A DNA stretch of 64,000 nucleotides from Sphingobium wenxiniae (GCF_007830065.1 NZ_VLKK01000001.1:372001-436000), one strand, 5' to 3'; numbered from the stretch's first letter, positions 8,495 to 17,995 are shown. Notes: generated by a model not told the origin, from the sequence alone. Made by a program: numbers and translations.

Positions 8495-8802
8495 CTAGGA
8501 CAGCAGCTTGAGCACTTCGTCGCCCAGCTTGTAGCTTCGCGATCCGCACGGCTGAAGAAGCGCGGGCCTATCTCGAACATCCCGTGCTCGGTCCCCGTTA
8601 TCTGGAATGTGTCGAGACGCTGCAGGGCCTGCCGGACAGCGACCCGGTGACTGTATTGGGCGAGATCGACGCGATGAAGCTGAGATCTTCGCTGACCCTC
8701 TTCGAGTCGGCAAACCCCCATCCGCTGTTCTCCGCCGCGATCGACCGCTGGTTCGAGGGCGCACGCGATCCTTTGACACTTCGGCTGCTCGCGTCCGAAT
8801 GA
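8480..8802 (+). pseudogene. DUF1810-family protein with an internal deletion
   Basis: An ATG at 8480 preceded by AAAGGAG starts MISADLGQQLEHFVAQ, which fits the beginning of DUF1810. After about 50 bases the reading changes frame and jumps straight to the C-terminal half, FAIRTAEEARAYLEHPVLGP, then SSLTLFESANPHPLFSAAID, ending at TGA 8802. The intervening block of the family, with its HWMWF motif, is missing, so about 35-40 codons were lost. The family's function is unknown. Confidence 0.6.
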
Positions 8803-8953
8803 GCCGTGCAACCCAGGACTGCGGACCATTGCCAAGCAATGCCAAGTCCGTTGCCCATGGGCCTATTTGTCTGCCACTAGGCAGGCGACCTGCAAATGCT
8901 CTCCGGCAGCGGAGAAGCTCGAGGCTGATCTGTGAGCGGGGAGTCTCAGGGAA

Positions 8954-9460
8954 TTACGGTTCGCGATGACCCGAGCCGCGGCCCCAGACCTTAAAGCGCG
9001 CAAAACGGGATGCATAGCGCTCCGGGCTCTCGTCGCGGAGATCGTTCAGGCTCGAAAAGTCCAGCTTGCAAGCCGCGTCGATCAACATAGCGCCAAGCGC
9101 CTCGTTGGGCTCCTCCCAGTCCGGCCCATTCGAGAGCATGGTCCGCCGCTCGCCATCCGATCGCTCGAGTGACAATCGGGTCTGCTGGAACGCGCGCTTG
9201 GCGCAGTCCACGTTAAGCTGCGCTATTGTCTTGATGCTGCGCTTCTTCGACCCTGCGAAGGAAACGAGCGTGACGTGCAGGACGTTATCGGCATCCCGTC
9301 CGATCGAGTCGCGATCGATGCCGGCCAGTTGAACGGAGTCCCCTGTCCTGACAGGCTCTCCCATGAACCAGTGGTTCGCCCATGCCGGCGCCGGTATCGC
9401 GGAGGCGACAGCAAACGCCGCAATGCAATGAAACCGGTTTCGTATCGACGCACGGGTCAT
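8954..9460 (-). CDS. Exported protein resembling surface-adhesin E-like domains
   Basis: The 168-residue product has a Sec signal peptide (hydrophobic to about residue 28, probable cleavage after PAWA). The mature part shows a beta-rich pattern with two spaced cysteines, IAQLNVDCAKRAFQQTRLSL and LIDAACKLDFSSL, and a conserved-looking AGIDRDSIGRDADNVL. This resembles the small surface-adhesin E-like domain found in many Gram-negatives, whose role is unclear. The gene is intact although surrounded by broken ones. The start has only a weak ribosome binding site. Confidence 0.5.
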   Translation of the reverse strand: MTRASIRNRFHCIAAFAVASAIPAPAWANHWFMGEPVRTGDSVQLAGIDRDSIGRDADNVLHVTLVSFAGSKKRSIKTIAQLNVDCAKRAFQQTRLSLERSDGERRTMLSNGPDWEEPNEALGAMLIDAACKLDFSSLNDLRDESPERYASRFARFKVWGRGSGHREP

Positions 9461-9689
9461 CCGGCAGGTCTATTGTGCGGGCTATGGGAAGGCAATGAGG
9501 CGTTGACACGGTACTGCAAGGCAGGCTGTCGACAAGGCCTTGAGATCGATGTTTTTCGGATCGGCCTCTTAACAGTCGAGGCCCAATTTTGACCGAAAAA
9601 CCACCGAATTTCGATCTCCTTTCATCATACTCTTTCGTCACGAACTACGATATGGTAGAAAGGATGACAGTTTTCTAGAAAGGTGCATG

Positions 9690-9938
9690 ATGAGCCTCAA
9701 CATCAAAGACCCCGAGGCCCACCGGCTCGCACAAGCCATCGCCCAGGCAACCGGCCAGAGCATGACCCGCGTGGTGACGGAGGCGCTGCGCGAGCGTCAT
9801 GCGCGGATCGAGCGCCGCAAGGGCAAGGCCAGTGTCGCGGAACTGCTGGCGATCGCCGGCCGCGCCGCCGCGCACGTCAAGCGGCCCTATGCCAACCATG
9901 CCGATCTGCTTTACGACGAAAACGGCCTGCCCAAATGA
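9690..9938 (+). CDS. vapB: VapB-type antitoxin (Rv0623/PSK-operon family)
   Basis: The 82-residue protein begins MSLNIKDPEAHRLAQAIAQA and contains a ribbon-helix-helix-like stretch MTRVVTEALRERHAR, as in antitoxins of the Rv0623 family. The C-terminal part, YANHADLLYDENGLPK, is the toxin-binding tail of this group. An AGAAAGG site precedes two consecutive ATGs (9687 and 9690); the second has the better spacing. The stop overlaps the toxin start by 4 bases (ATGA), the normal coupling of a type II pair. The antitoxin should repress the operon through sites in the upstream 200 bases. Confidence 0.85.
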   Translation: MSLNIKDPEAHRLAQAIAQATGQSMTRVVTEALRERHARIERRKGKASVAELLAIAGRAAAHVKRPYANHADLLYDENGLPK

Positions 9939-10324
9939 TCCTCGACACATCGGCCTTGGTCGCCATCCTCTATCGCGAACCCGAATCGGAATCTTTCGTC
10001 CAGGCGATCCACGACGCCGACGCTTGCCGTATCAGCGTCGCAAGCTATGTCGAGTTGTCGATGGTCGTTGAAACCCAACTCGGTCCGGAAGGGATGCGCC
10101 AGGCCGAAGCCTTCTTCCGGCGTGCGGGCATCACCATCGAGCCGGTGACGGTCGAACATGGCGAGCTGGCGCGGCAAGCGTTTCTCGACTTCGGCAAGGG
10201 CCGCCACAAGGCCGGCCTGAACTTCGGGGACTGCTTTTCCTATGCGCTGGCGAAGGCGAACGGCGAGCCCCTGTTGTTCAAGGGCAATGATTTTCCCATG
10301 ACGGACATAGAGGCTGCCCTGTGA
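9935..10324 (+). CDS. vapC: VapC-type PIN-domain ribonuclease toxin
   Basis: The 129-residue protein has the PIN-domain acidic residues in place: aspartate 4 in MILDTSALVAIL, a glutamate in SVASYVELSMVV, and an aspartate in LNFGDCFSYALAKA. VapC toxins cleave tRNA or rRNA and are neutralised by the VapB encoded just upstream. Length and spacing are normal for the family, so the pair looks functional. Such modules often stabilise mobile or accessory DNA, which fits this location. Confidence 0.9.
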   Translation: MILDTSALVAILYREPESESFVQAIHDADACRISVASYVELSMVVETQLGPEGMRQAEAFFRRAGITIEPVTVEHGELARQAFLDFGKGRHKAGLNFGDCFSYALAKANGEPLLFKGNDFPMTDIEAAL

Positions 10325-10442
10325 CCGAGACGCGCGCAGGGCCGAAGGTCGCGGATTTCCTCCTCGCTGCAATGCACGACCTTCAGGCGCGTGATCGCAG
10401 CGCGCCTGGCAAGGCCGTTCAAGCACTCCACGATCGTTCATA

Positions 10443-11459
10443 ATGCGAGGATCCAGGTTGACGTCGCCCGATGCCCCATCTGCCACCAAGCGCCCCTCGA
10501 TTTCCGAACGTCTGATCTTCGCGCTACCTGCCGCCCTGATCTACGGCACATTATTATATTTCGTGGTCTGGAACCCGCGGACCCCCGCCCTGCCCTTCAT
10601 CGCCGGTCTCCTATTCTTCCCGATGGCGATCACCAGTGTCGCCACCATTCTGGCGGACCCGCGTGGAGAAGGGAGCACATGGCGCCACATCAAGATCGGC
10701 TGGATTTGCATAACGCTGTTCATCGTGCTCGCGATCATCCTGCTGCGCGAGGCCGGCATTTGCGCCGTGATGGCCGCGCCTTTCTTTTATGCGGGATCGG
10801 CGCTGGGGTCGTGGATCTCCAGCCTTGCGCTGCGCAAGTTGCGTTCGCGTTCACGCTCGGTCGTATCATGCGTCGCCATCCTTCCGCTGGTCGGCTTACC
10901 CCTAGAGCCGGGCATCCCTGCGCCTGCGATCGAGCGCCAGGTGCAGACCATCATCGACATCAACGCACCGCCCGAGACGGTCTGGCGGAGTACGGTTGAA
11001 ATTCCAGAGGTTCGCCCAAGCGAGCTCAAGTGGACCTTCAGCCACAATATCGTCGGTATTCCAAGGCCAGTGGACGCCCGTTTGGCAGGTCATGGCGTGG
11101 GATCCGTCCGTCACCTCCGCTGGACGCGAGGCGTCACGTTCGAGGAGGTGGTCACCGGATGGCGGCAGGACCGCTATCTGGCGTGGGATTTCCGGTTCGG
11201 GCCGAAATCCATTCCGGAAGCCGTCGAAGGACATATCAGCGTCGACAGCGACTATCTGAAACTGGCCGGCGGAGACTACCGCCTTGATCCGCTGCCGGGC
11301 GGCCGGACACGGCTCACGCTGACGACGCGCTACGTCATCGCCACCCCGATCAACGCCTATTGCACCTGGTGGGGGCAGATCTTCCTGAACGACTTCCACG
11401 GGACCGTGCTGAACGTCATCCGCCATCGGGCTGAAGCGGAGGCCAGCCGGCTGTCATGA
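10443..11459 (+). CDS. Membrane protein with a C-terminal SRPBCC (START-like) domain
   Basis: The 338-residue protein has about four hydrophobic segments in the first 170 residues (FALPAALIYGTLLYFVVW is one), followed by a soluble domain. That part begins IDINAPPETVWRSTVEIPEV and ends LTTRYVIATPINAYCTWW, the pattern of SRPBCC proteins that bind hydrophobic ligands. No ribosome binding site is obvious before the ATG at 10443, so the start is uncertain. It converges on the neighbouring leftward gene, overlapping by 6 bases at the 3' ends. The ligand and role are unknown. Confidence 0.62.
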   Translation: MRGSRLTSPDAPSATKRPSISERLIFALPAALIYGTLLYFVVWNPRTPALPFIAGLLFFPMAITSVATILADPRGEGSTWRHIKIGWICITLFIVLAIILLREAGICAVMAAPFFYAGSALGSWISSLALRKLRSRSRSVVSCVAILPLVGLPLEPGIPAPAIERQVQTIIDINAPPETVWRSTVEIPEVRPSELKWTFSHNIVGIPRPVDARLAGHGVGSVRHLRWTRGVTFEEVVTGWRQDRYLAWDFRFGPKSIPEAVEGHISVDSDYLKLAGGDYRLDPLPGGRTRLTLTTRYVIATPINAYCTWWGQIFLNDFHGTVLNVIRHRAEAEASRLS

Positions 11460-11969
11460 CCCGGGTCGAAAGGTGATGATCTCGGATAGACGGGGATAGG
11501 CGGCCTGCCAGCCTTTCGACGTGATCCCGAAGGCCAGGACCAGAAGGGCGACCGCGCCGAGGGCCAGAAAGCCCGGGGAGACACTCTGCGAAACAAGCGC
11601 GGCGAAGCCAAGCAAACACGCCAGGGTGGCCGCTGCGGCGAGCCAGAGAATCCGACGCGGCGTCTTCATCGCTTGCCAGGTCTCCGGGTCAATCCCGGCC
11701 TCGACAAACACATCCGGGTGAAAGCGCAGGCCCTCACGGCGGGCCAGGTGCTGGAGCATGGCGACCCTGACGGCGTGGGCATTGCGAAAGCGCAGGCAAC
11801 GCAGGACGTCTTCCCGCAACTGCAACGGCAGGCTGCGTTCCACCAGACTGCCCTCTGGCATCCTGTACCAGAACGTCATGCGCGGATTGAGCGCGCGATA
11901 GCGCATGGACGATGTTCCGATGTCATAGGCCCGCTCGGGATTGCGAACGACATGCTCCCAGGCGATCAT
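11454..11969 (-). CDS. Hypothetical protein with two C-terminal membrane segments
   Basis: The 171-residue protein has a soluble N-terminal part, MIAWEHVVRNPERAYDIGTS, and RHPD-like region LRFHPDVFVEAGIDPETWQA. Two hydrophobic segments follow, at about residues 105-125 and 130-150, then a short basic tail. No family was recognised. Its start overlaps the stop of the upstream membrane gene by 4 bases (ATGA), so the two are translationally coupled. Confidence 0.6.
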   Translation of the reverse strand: MIAWEHVVRNPERAYDIGTSSMRYRALNPRMTFWYRMPEGSLVERSLPLQLREDVLRCLRFRNAHAVRVAMLQHLARREGLRFHPDVFVEAGIDPETWQAMKTPRRILWLAAAATLACLLGFAALVSQSVSPGFLALGAVALLVLAFGITSKGWQAAYPRLSEIITFRPGS

Positions 11970-12310
11970 CCTTGCATTCCCGACCTCGGTTGCTCGCGCC
12001 GGGTCGGCCCATCACCATAGCCAATCCCGCTGGCGCTCACCTGGAACCATGCGCCGGGGTGCAGACCCCGCCGGATGAGGTTAACTGCGAGCCCGGCGGC
12101 AAGCGCCACCGCCATCGCGATCAGCAGCATGATGAGGCCATCGCTGCCTGGATTTCGGTTGGGCGCCCCGGCCGCCGCCACCGGCAGCCAGAATGCAAAG
12201 CCGAGAAACGGCACCGCCGCACCGAAGCACAGGCAACGGGTTCCTCGCAGATCCGCGATGCCATCGACGATTTCGGGTGTTTGATGAGGTGCTACGGTAT
12301 AAGTGATCAT
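11966..12310 (-). CDS. Small membrane protein, unknown function
   Basis: The 114-residue protein starts MITYTVAPHQTPEIVDGIAD and has two clear hydrophobic spans, GAAVPFLGFAFWLPVAAAGA and IMLLIAMAVALAAGLAVNLI. The C terminus is polar (GDGPTRREQPRSGMQG). It is the first gene of a leftward pair and starts about 70 bases beyond the groEL terminator. No family was identified. Confidence 0.55.
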   Translation of the reverse strand: MITYTVAPHQTPEIVDGIADLRGTRCLCFGAAVPFLGFAFWLPVAAAGAPNRNPGSDGLIMLLIAMAVALAAGLAVNLIRRGLHPGAWFQVSASGIGYGDGPTRREQPRSGMQG

Positions 12311-12378
12311 CCACGGCACATACCGCACTTGAAAAGATACGACATATCTCTTCGCGCGGCACGGACAGAAGCCGGATG

Positions 12379-12410
12379 AAAAGGGGCCGACGCATCGGCC
12401 AGCCCCTTTC
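12379..12410 (-). terminator. Terminator after groEL
   Basis: Arms AAAGGGGC and GCCCCTTT enclose a 14-base loop that itself contains a shorter GGCCGATGC/GCATCGGCC-like pairing. On the minus strand the stem is followed by TTTTC. It lies just beyond the groEL stop and should end the groESL transcript. Confidence 0.6.
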
Positions 12411-12414
12411 ACGC

Positions 12415-14407
<1,993 letters not shown>

Positions 14408-14444
14408 AGGCAGAACCTCCAGTTGCAAAACAAGATGTGTTGGT

Positions 14445-14468
14445 CCTGTCGTTCACCGGAACGACAGG
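14445..14468 (-). promoter_or_regulatory. Perfect hairpin in the groES 5' leader
   Basis: CCTGTCGTT and AACGACAGG form 9-base perfect arms around a 6-base centre. The dyad falls between the predicted -10 box (14477-14483) and the groES ribosome binding site, at the very 5' end of the transcript. It could be a repressor operator or an RNA hairpin affecting stability or temperature response. It is not the CIRCE sequence. Confidence 0.5.
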
Positions 14469-14476
14469 TTCCGCCG

Positions 14477-14505
14477 AGCTAGGAAAGCCGATTTTTCTGT
14501 TCAAG
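14477..14505 (-). promoter_or_regulatory. RpoH-like promoter of groES-groEL
   Basis: Minus-strand CTTGAA (14505-14500), 16 bases, then CCTAGCT (14483-14477). The same CTTGAA plus TTTCCTA combination occurs before the Hsp20 operon at 18579-18603. This fits the heat-shock sigma factor pattern known in alphaproteobacteria. Confidence 0.55.
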
Positions 14506-14566
14506 AGGGTTCATGAAAAAAATGGCAGTTATGTCGCGGGAGTGCCAATTCGGCCAATCTCAAAGG

Positions 14567-14595
14567 CTTGACGCGCCTCAAATCCGCACCAAAAT
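14567..14595 (+). promoter_or_regulatory. RpoH-like promoter of the small gene-usg operon
   Basis: Plus-strand CTTGAC (14567-14572), 16 bases, then CCAAAAT (14589-14595), about 60 bases before the ATG at 14657. It is divergent from the groES promoter and has the same first box and spacing, so both operons may respond to heat shock. Confidence 0.4.
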
Positions 14596-14656
14596 GTCAT
14601 CCTGCGGCTTTGCCCGCCGAGACGAGAAGCAGCGACACAAGGAAAGGAGATATGGC

Positions 14657-14893
14657 ATGTCGCAGCCCTATTCGCATTTTCTGCATCCCTTCGACATCGC
14701 GCGCCATCCGAGCCTGGAGCCGGAGGTCAAGCGCGCCATACTCGCATCCTGGGCCTCCGACCGCGCGGCGGTCAGGGACAATCCCTCGCTTCGCAAACCG
14801 CCCGGCGCGGGGCGCGCCGTTCCGGTCGACGACATCTTCGCCGCGATGCGAACGCTTGACGACGGCGTGGGTCGCGGGACGCCGCTGCAATGA
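14657..14893 (+). CDS. Conserved small protein of unknown function
   Basis: The 78-residue protein reads MSQPYSHFLHPFDIARHPSL, then VKRAILASWASDRAAVRDNP, and ends with VDDIFAAMRTLDDG. Proteins with this HP..I..d..L...eKR.iLASWASDa.Av pattern occur in alphaproteobacteria near usg and Hsp20 genes. An AAGGAG site 9 bases upstream fixes the start. The stop overlaps the usg start by 4 bases, so the two form an operon. No activity is known. Confidence 0.75.
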   Translation: MSQPYSHFLHPFDIARHPSLEPEVKRAILASWASDRAAVRDNPSLRKPPGAGRAVPVDDIFAAMRTLDDGVGRGTPLQ

Positions 14894-15159
14894 GCGACCG
14901 CGCCTTCATCGCGCAACTGCAAGGCTATGGGCTGACGACGGCGGAAGTCCATTACTATCGCCCCGATGCGCCCTCGCTCCTGCAACTGTTCGTCTGGCAG
15001 GACTATGATCTCGCGCCGGATTTTCCGGTGCTGTTCGACTTTCTCGATCATTGGCGGCGCGAGATCGAAGCGGCGCTCCATTCCGTGCGGATCGCGCATG
15101 ACCAGCTGATCCGTCCGGCGGAGTGGCGCGCCGTCGATGGCGTCATCTCGATCCAGTGA
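14890..15159 (+). CDS. usg: Usg-family protein
   Basis: The 89-residue protein matches the Usg family along its length: FIAQLQGYGLTTAEVHYY, LLQLFVWQDYDLAPDFPVLF, and LHSVRIAHDQLIRPAEW. The name comes from a gene upstream of trpF in some bacteria, but no biochemical role is established. Here it is translationally coupled to the small gene before it and sits in a heat-shock setting, so a stress role is more likely than tryptophan synthesis. A strong hairpin follows. Confidence 0.88.
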   Translation: MSDRAFIAQLQGYGLTTAEVHYYRPDAPSLLQLFVWQDYDLAPDFPVLFDFLDHWRREIEAALHSVRIAHDQLIRPAEWRAVDGVISIQ

Positions 15160-15188
15160 AGCGCGGGCCGGTTCGGCGCTGGCGCGAG

Positions 15189-15213
15189 CGAGGCGGACGT
15201 AACGTCCGCCTCG
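15189..15213 (+). terminator. Strong hairpin after usg
   Basis: CGAGGCGGACGT and ACGTCCGCCTCG are perfect 12-base arms around one base. A pyrimidine-rich TCCTTCCTTTC follows. It probably ends the usg transcript, with a few central pairs opened to make the loop. Confidence 0.55.
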
Positions 15214-15233
15214 TCCTTCCTTTCGACGACATC

Positions 15234-15533
15234 ATGGAGTTCGCGCTCGTCTTGCTCGCATTGTCGCCGGCCGCGCTCGACGCTTTGGGCTGGACCTTCG
15301 CCGATCGGAAACGGCTGCTCGATCATTTCTTGCGTTCGGGCAAGGCCGCGCAGGGGATCGGCCCCGAGCGGCTCGGCACCACGCCGATCGAACTCAACCT
15401 GCCGCAGCGCGACGTCGATCGTCTGCAACATTTCTCGCGCCGCGAGCTTCCCAAGGGCGCGAGCAACGCGGCAATGCTCGATCGGGTCCTCGCCGCGCTG
15501 GATGCCGCGTCGCATCGCCACCGCGCCGACTGA
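15234..15533 (+). CDS. Hypothetical protein
   Basis: The 99-residue frame starts MEFALVLLALSPAALDALGW and later reads LNLPQRDVDRLQHFSRRELP. The third codon position is strongly G or C, as in neighbouring genes, which supports it being real. There is no clear ribosome binding site before the ATG at 15234, and an open frame extends upstream to 15123 through the hairpin. No family was recognised. It converges on the broken marC gene. Confidence 0.45.
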   Translation: MEFALVLLALSPAALDALGWTFADRKRLLDHFLRSGKAAQGIGPERLGTTPIELNLPQRDVDRLQHFSRRELPKGASNAAMLDRVLAALDAASHRHRAD

Positions 15534-15551
15534 TCCCAGGAAGCGAGCGCG

Positions 15552-16180
15552 TTATCGTAGGAACGGCGCCTCGGCCAAGCCGTCGAACATGAATTGCACG
15601 GCGAGGCCGGCAAGCAAAAGCCCGATATCCTGCCCACCACGTCCGCGCCTGTTCAGCCCAGGAGCGCAATCAGGCGCTCGGCCGCCCGCATCGCGCCAAA
15701 TGTCAGGAGCAGGCACACAAGGATCATCGCGATGAAGCCCGCCGCTTCGATCCAGCCTGCCGTTCGCCCCATGACGAGCACCGCCGCGGCGAGGCTGCCC
15801 GGTCCCGCGATCAGCGGAAAGGCCAGCGGAAATACCGCTATATCCCCCGGCCGCTCGGCATCCTGCTTCTCTCCTTCGTTGAGCGACGAAAGACCCGGGC
15901 TGGAGAAGGTAAGCGTCAGCGCCTGGAGGAACAGCAGCAGACCTCCAGCTACCCGAAACGCCGGCAGCGAAATGTCCAGCAATGAGAGCACGAACGCCCC
16001 GCCGATCGCGAACAGGAGCAGGACGAGTCCGGCGATCATCACCGAACACAGCGCGAGGCTGCGGCGATCGCCGCGATGCACGCCCGCGGTGAGGCTGGCG
16101 AAGACCACCGCCGTCTCGACCGGACCGATCATGACGAAGAGGGTCACGAAGCTCGACAGAATCGATGGGGCAGCGTGCAT
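15552..16180 (-). pseudogene. marC: MarC-family membrane protein, nonsense codon plus frameshift near the 3' end
   Basis: From the ATG at 16180 the protein reads MHAAPSILSSFVTLFVMIGP and shows five of the usual six hydrophobic spans, with the family block VFPLAFPLIAGPGS. The frame ends at a TGA at about 15656 after LIALLG, where the family continues. Past that codon TGADVVGRI continues in frame, then a one-base shift leads to GLLLAGLAVQFMFDGLAEAP and the proper stop at 15552-15554. So the last membrane span has been lost by a stop and a shift. MarC proteins have no settled function. A truncated product could still be made. Confidence 0.7.
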
Positions 16181-16281
16181 GATATCAAGCGGGATCGCAG
16201 ACGATCGGCGCGCGCTACGCGCGCCAATCAAATCCACGAAAAAGCGAATGGGAGAGCGGCACCAAGGGCCGCTCTCCGGGT

Positions 16282-16884
16282 TCAAATGGTAGAGGGCGCA
16301 GCCGGGGGCGGTGTCACGACGGCATGGTTGATCAACATCGTCCTGGCCGACCCGCTGCCGCCCGCCACAGGCGTCGACATCTTACCATCGGCAGCGCAAT
16401 CGCCCGAACTGGCCGAGATCAGCTTCGGCTGCTGGTCGGAGCCCTGCGATGTCAGCCGCCAGCTATGAGAGCAGACGCGGCTGCCGTCACCGATCGAGAC
16501 GAAGCGATAACTGACTGTTCCGGCGGGCAGGTTGCCGAACTTCGCGAAGTCAAGCTGCCCACCGTGGTCGCGCAGTCCCGCTTGAAGCGCCTGGACCTGG
16601 CGCAACATCGCGGCAGACTGCCGGTCCATGTCGGCGGCGATCCGGTCGAACAGGGCGAAGGGGGCGATCATCGACGGATCGGCGAATGCCACCGGCATGA
16701 ACCGCGTCCCGGGCTCTACGACAACCCTTGGCGCGACATCGCCCTTATATTCGATCCGGGCCAGCGAGCCGTCGGGCAGGTCGACGGTCATGACCCGACT
16801 GTCATTCCCAGCCGCCAGAGCCGTTCCGGCAACGGCGAGCGCCGCTACGCCGGCAAGGGCGGCTGTCCGAGGTGACTTTCGCAT
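16282..16884 (-). CDS. Exported hypothetical protein
   Basis: The 200-residue protein has a signal peptide (residues 1 to about 25, ending GTALAAG). The mature part contains VMTVDLPDGSLARIEYKGDV, MIAPFALFDRIAADMDRQSA, and a C-terminal region with two cysteines (RVCSHSWRL and SGDCAADG). The layout suggests a periplasmic protein with a disulfide. The start at 16884 has an AAAGGA site 7 bases upstream. It sits within the heat-shock island, in the same orientation as the Hsp20 genes but about 50 bases after the NDUFS4-like gene, so it may be cotranscribed. Family unknown. Confidence 0.65.
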   Translation of the reverse strand: MRKSPRTAALAGVAALAVAGTALAAGNDSRVMTVDLPDGSLARIEYKGDVAPRVVVEPGTRFMPVAFADPSMIAPFALFDRIAADMDRQSAAMLRQVQALQAGLRDHGGQLDFAKFGNLPAGTVSYRFVSIGDGSRVCSHSWRLTSQGSDQQPKLISASSGDCAADGKMSTPVAGGSGSARTMLINHAVVTPPPAAPSTI

Positions 16885-16931
16885 CAATCGTCCTTTCATT
16901 GCTGGTTGATAAGAAGGTGAAATCTATCCCG

Positions 16932-17408
16932 TCATGCTGAACCCTGGATGGCCTGCTCTGCTGCGCCAGCCTGACAGGCCGCGCAACGGCGCGCTTGCGG
17001 TGCTGGCGGCCACCAGTGCCGGGCCGGGGATTGCTCCGTCGGCGCGCGAACGGCCAGCGATCGTTGATCGGATGGCTGTCCACGGACTGAGAACCCCAGC
17101 CCCTCGCGCCGGCAATAAGCCACCGCCACATCGCGATCGGGGAAACGCAACTCGATCGTCTCGAGCGGATCGCTGCCGCCGGTCCAGCCTGTCAGGGGAT
17201 CGGCGATCGGGCGCCAGCGCGGCGCGAAACGCACCCGCCATTGCCCGCGCCGGGCTCGACCGGCCTGATGGACGGCGAGCGGCAATGGCTCGATCACGGC
17301 ATGGGCGTCGGATGGAAGCGCGTTTCCGGCGCGGGGGCGAGCCTGATTGTCGTTGGCGATCGACCCGGAACCGAAGTTCCGGGCCACGTCGTCACGCCGC
17401 CTTGCCAT
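16932..17408 (-). CDS. NDUFS4-like (complex I accessory subunit domain) protein
   Basis: The 158-residue frame contains the core of the ETC complex I subunit (NDUFS4/AQDQ) domain: QWRVRFAPRWRPIADPLTGW, GGSDPLETIELRFPDRDVAV, AYCRREGLGFSV. The N-terminal start at 17408 overlaps the Hsp20 stop by 17 bases and lacks a good ribosome binding site; a later non-ATG start is possible. The C-terminal 40 residues are Arg/Ala/Pro-rich and unlike the family. Complex I in these bacteria has a separate NDUFS4-like subunit, so this is a divergent stress-linked paralogue, downstream of two Hsp20 genes. Confidence 0.6.
   Translation of the reverse strand: MARRRDDVARNFGSGSIANDNQARPRAGNALPSDAHAVIEPLPLAVHQAGRARRGQWRVRFAPRWRPIADPLTGWTGGSDPLETIELRFPDRDVAVAYCRREGLGFSVRGQPSDQRSLAVRAPTEQSPARHWWPPAPQARRCAACQAGAAEQAIQGSA
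17364..17383 (-). promoter_or_regulatory. UUCG tetraloop hairpin just after the Hsp20 stop
   Basis: The minus-strand RNA contains CCCGGAAC-UUCG-GUUCCGGG: perfect 8-base arms closing the exceptionally stable C(UUCG)G tetraloop. It begins 9 bases past the Hsp20 stop codon and lies inside the first codons of the overlapping NDUFS4-like frame. No U tract follows, so it is more likely an mRNA 3' stabiliser or a brake on the downstream gene than a terminator. Confidence 0.6.
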
Positions 17409-17913
17409 TGATCGGGATACGGCGGACATCCTCGTTCGCCGCCTCGGTCTTCGGCAGGGTAACGGTGAGCACACCGTTCCTAAAGCTCGCGCTCGCCTGG
17501 TCGCGATCGACGCCTTTGGGCAGGCCGATGCGCCGCTCGAAACGGCCATAGCTGCGTTCGGAATAGCCGCGGTCCTTGTCCTCGACCTCCGAGCGCTTCT
17601 CGCCGCGCAGCGTGAGCGCGCCTTCCTCGACGCTGATCTCGACATCCTTCTCGTCGAGGCCCGGCAGTTCGGCTGTGACGCGCAGTTCCTTATCGGTTTC
17701 GCCAAGCTCAACATGCGGCCAACCGGCGGCGCGATCGAAGCCTGCGAGCGTGGGCGCGCCGAAGCCACGAAAGGCATCGTCGAACAGGCGATTCACCTCG
17801 CGATGGAGCGAGAGCAACGGATGGGAATCAGTGTCGCGGTCACGCGCCGCGCTGACCGGAACGGGAAGCCGGTTTTCCTGCCGGCTCCAGGGAATGAGAT
17901 CACGAAAAGCCAT
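17392..17913 (-). CDS. Small heat-shock protein Hsp20 (second gene of the pair)
   Basis: The 173-residue protein begins MAFRDLIPWSRQENRLPVPV and carries a complete alpha-crystallin domain: VELGETDKELRVTAELPGLD, VEISVEEGALTLRGEKRSEV, and RIGLPKGVDRDQASASFRNG with the GVLTV motif. It holds unfolding proteins in ATP-independent fashion. The ATG at 17913 is chosen because AAAGGAG lies 9-10 bases upstream, directly abutting the alternative ATG at 17922. It follows the other Hsp20 gene by 82 bases in the same direction. Confidence 0.92.
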   Translation of the reverse strand: MAFRDLIPWSRQENRLPVPVSAARDRDTDSHPLLSLHREVNRLFDDAFRGFGAPTLAGFDRAAGWPHVELGETDKELRVTAELPGLDEKDVEISVEEGALTLRGEKRSEVEDKDRGYSERSYGRFERRIGLPKGVDRDQASASFRNGVLTVTLPKTEAANEDVRRIPINGKAA

Positions 17914-17995
17914 GATGGTCATCTCCTTTTCTGGCTGGAAGGGCCATGGCCTGCCGGCCCGTCAAGGGAGCGGCGCCGGCAGACCGGTTGTCGGA

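Noticed and set aside
10240..10431. 63-residue minus-strand frame after vapC
   Set aside because: It overlaps vapC and has no binding site or recognisable sequence.
14535..14550. Possible CIRCE operator upstream of groES
   Set aside because: Only one half (TTGGCACTC on the minus strand) is present. The paired GAGTGCTAA half is missing at the required spacing.
16932..17777. Extended frame of the NDUFS4-like gene through most of the Hsp20 gene
   Set aside because: The N-terminal half is an arginine-rich shadow of Hsp20. The real gene most likely starts near 17408 or later.
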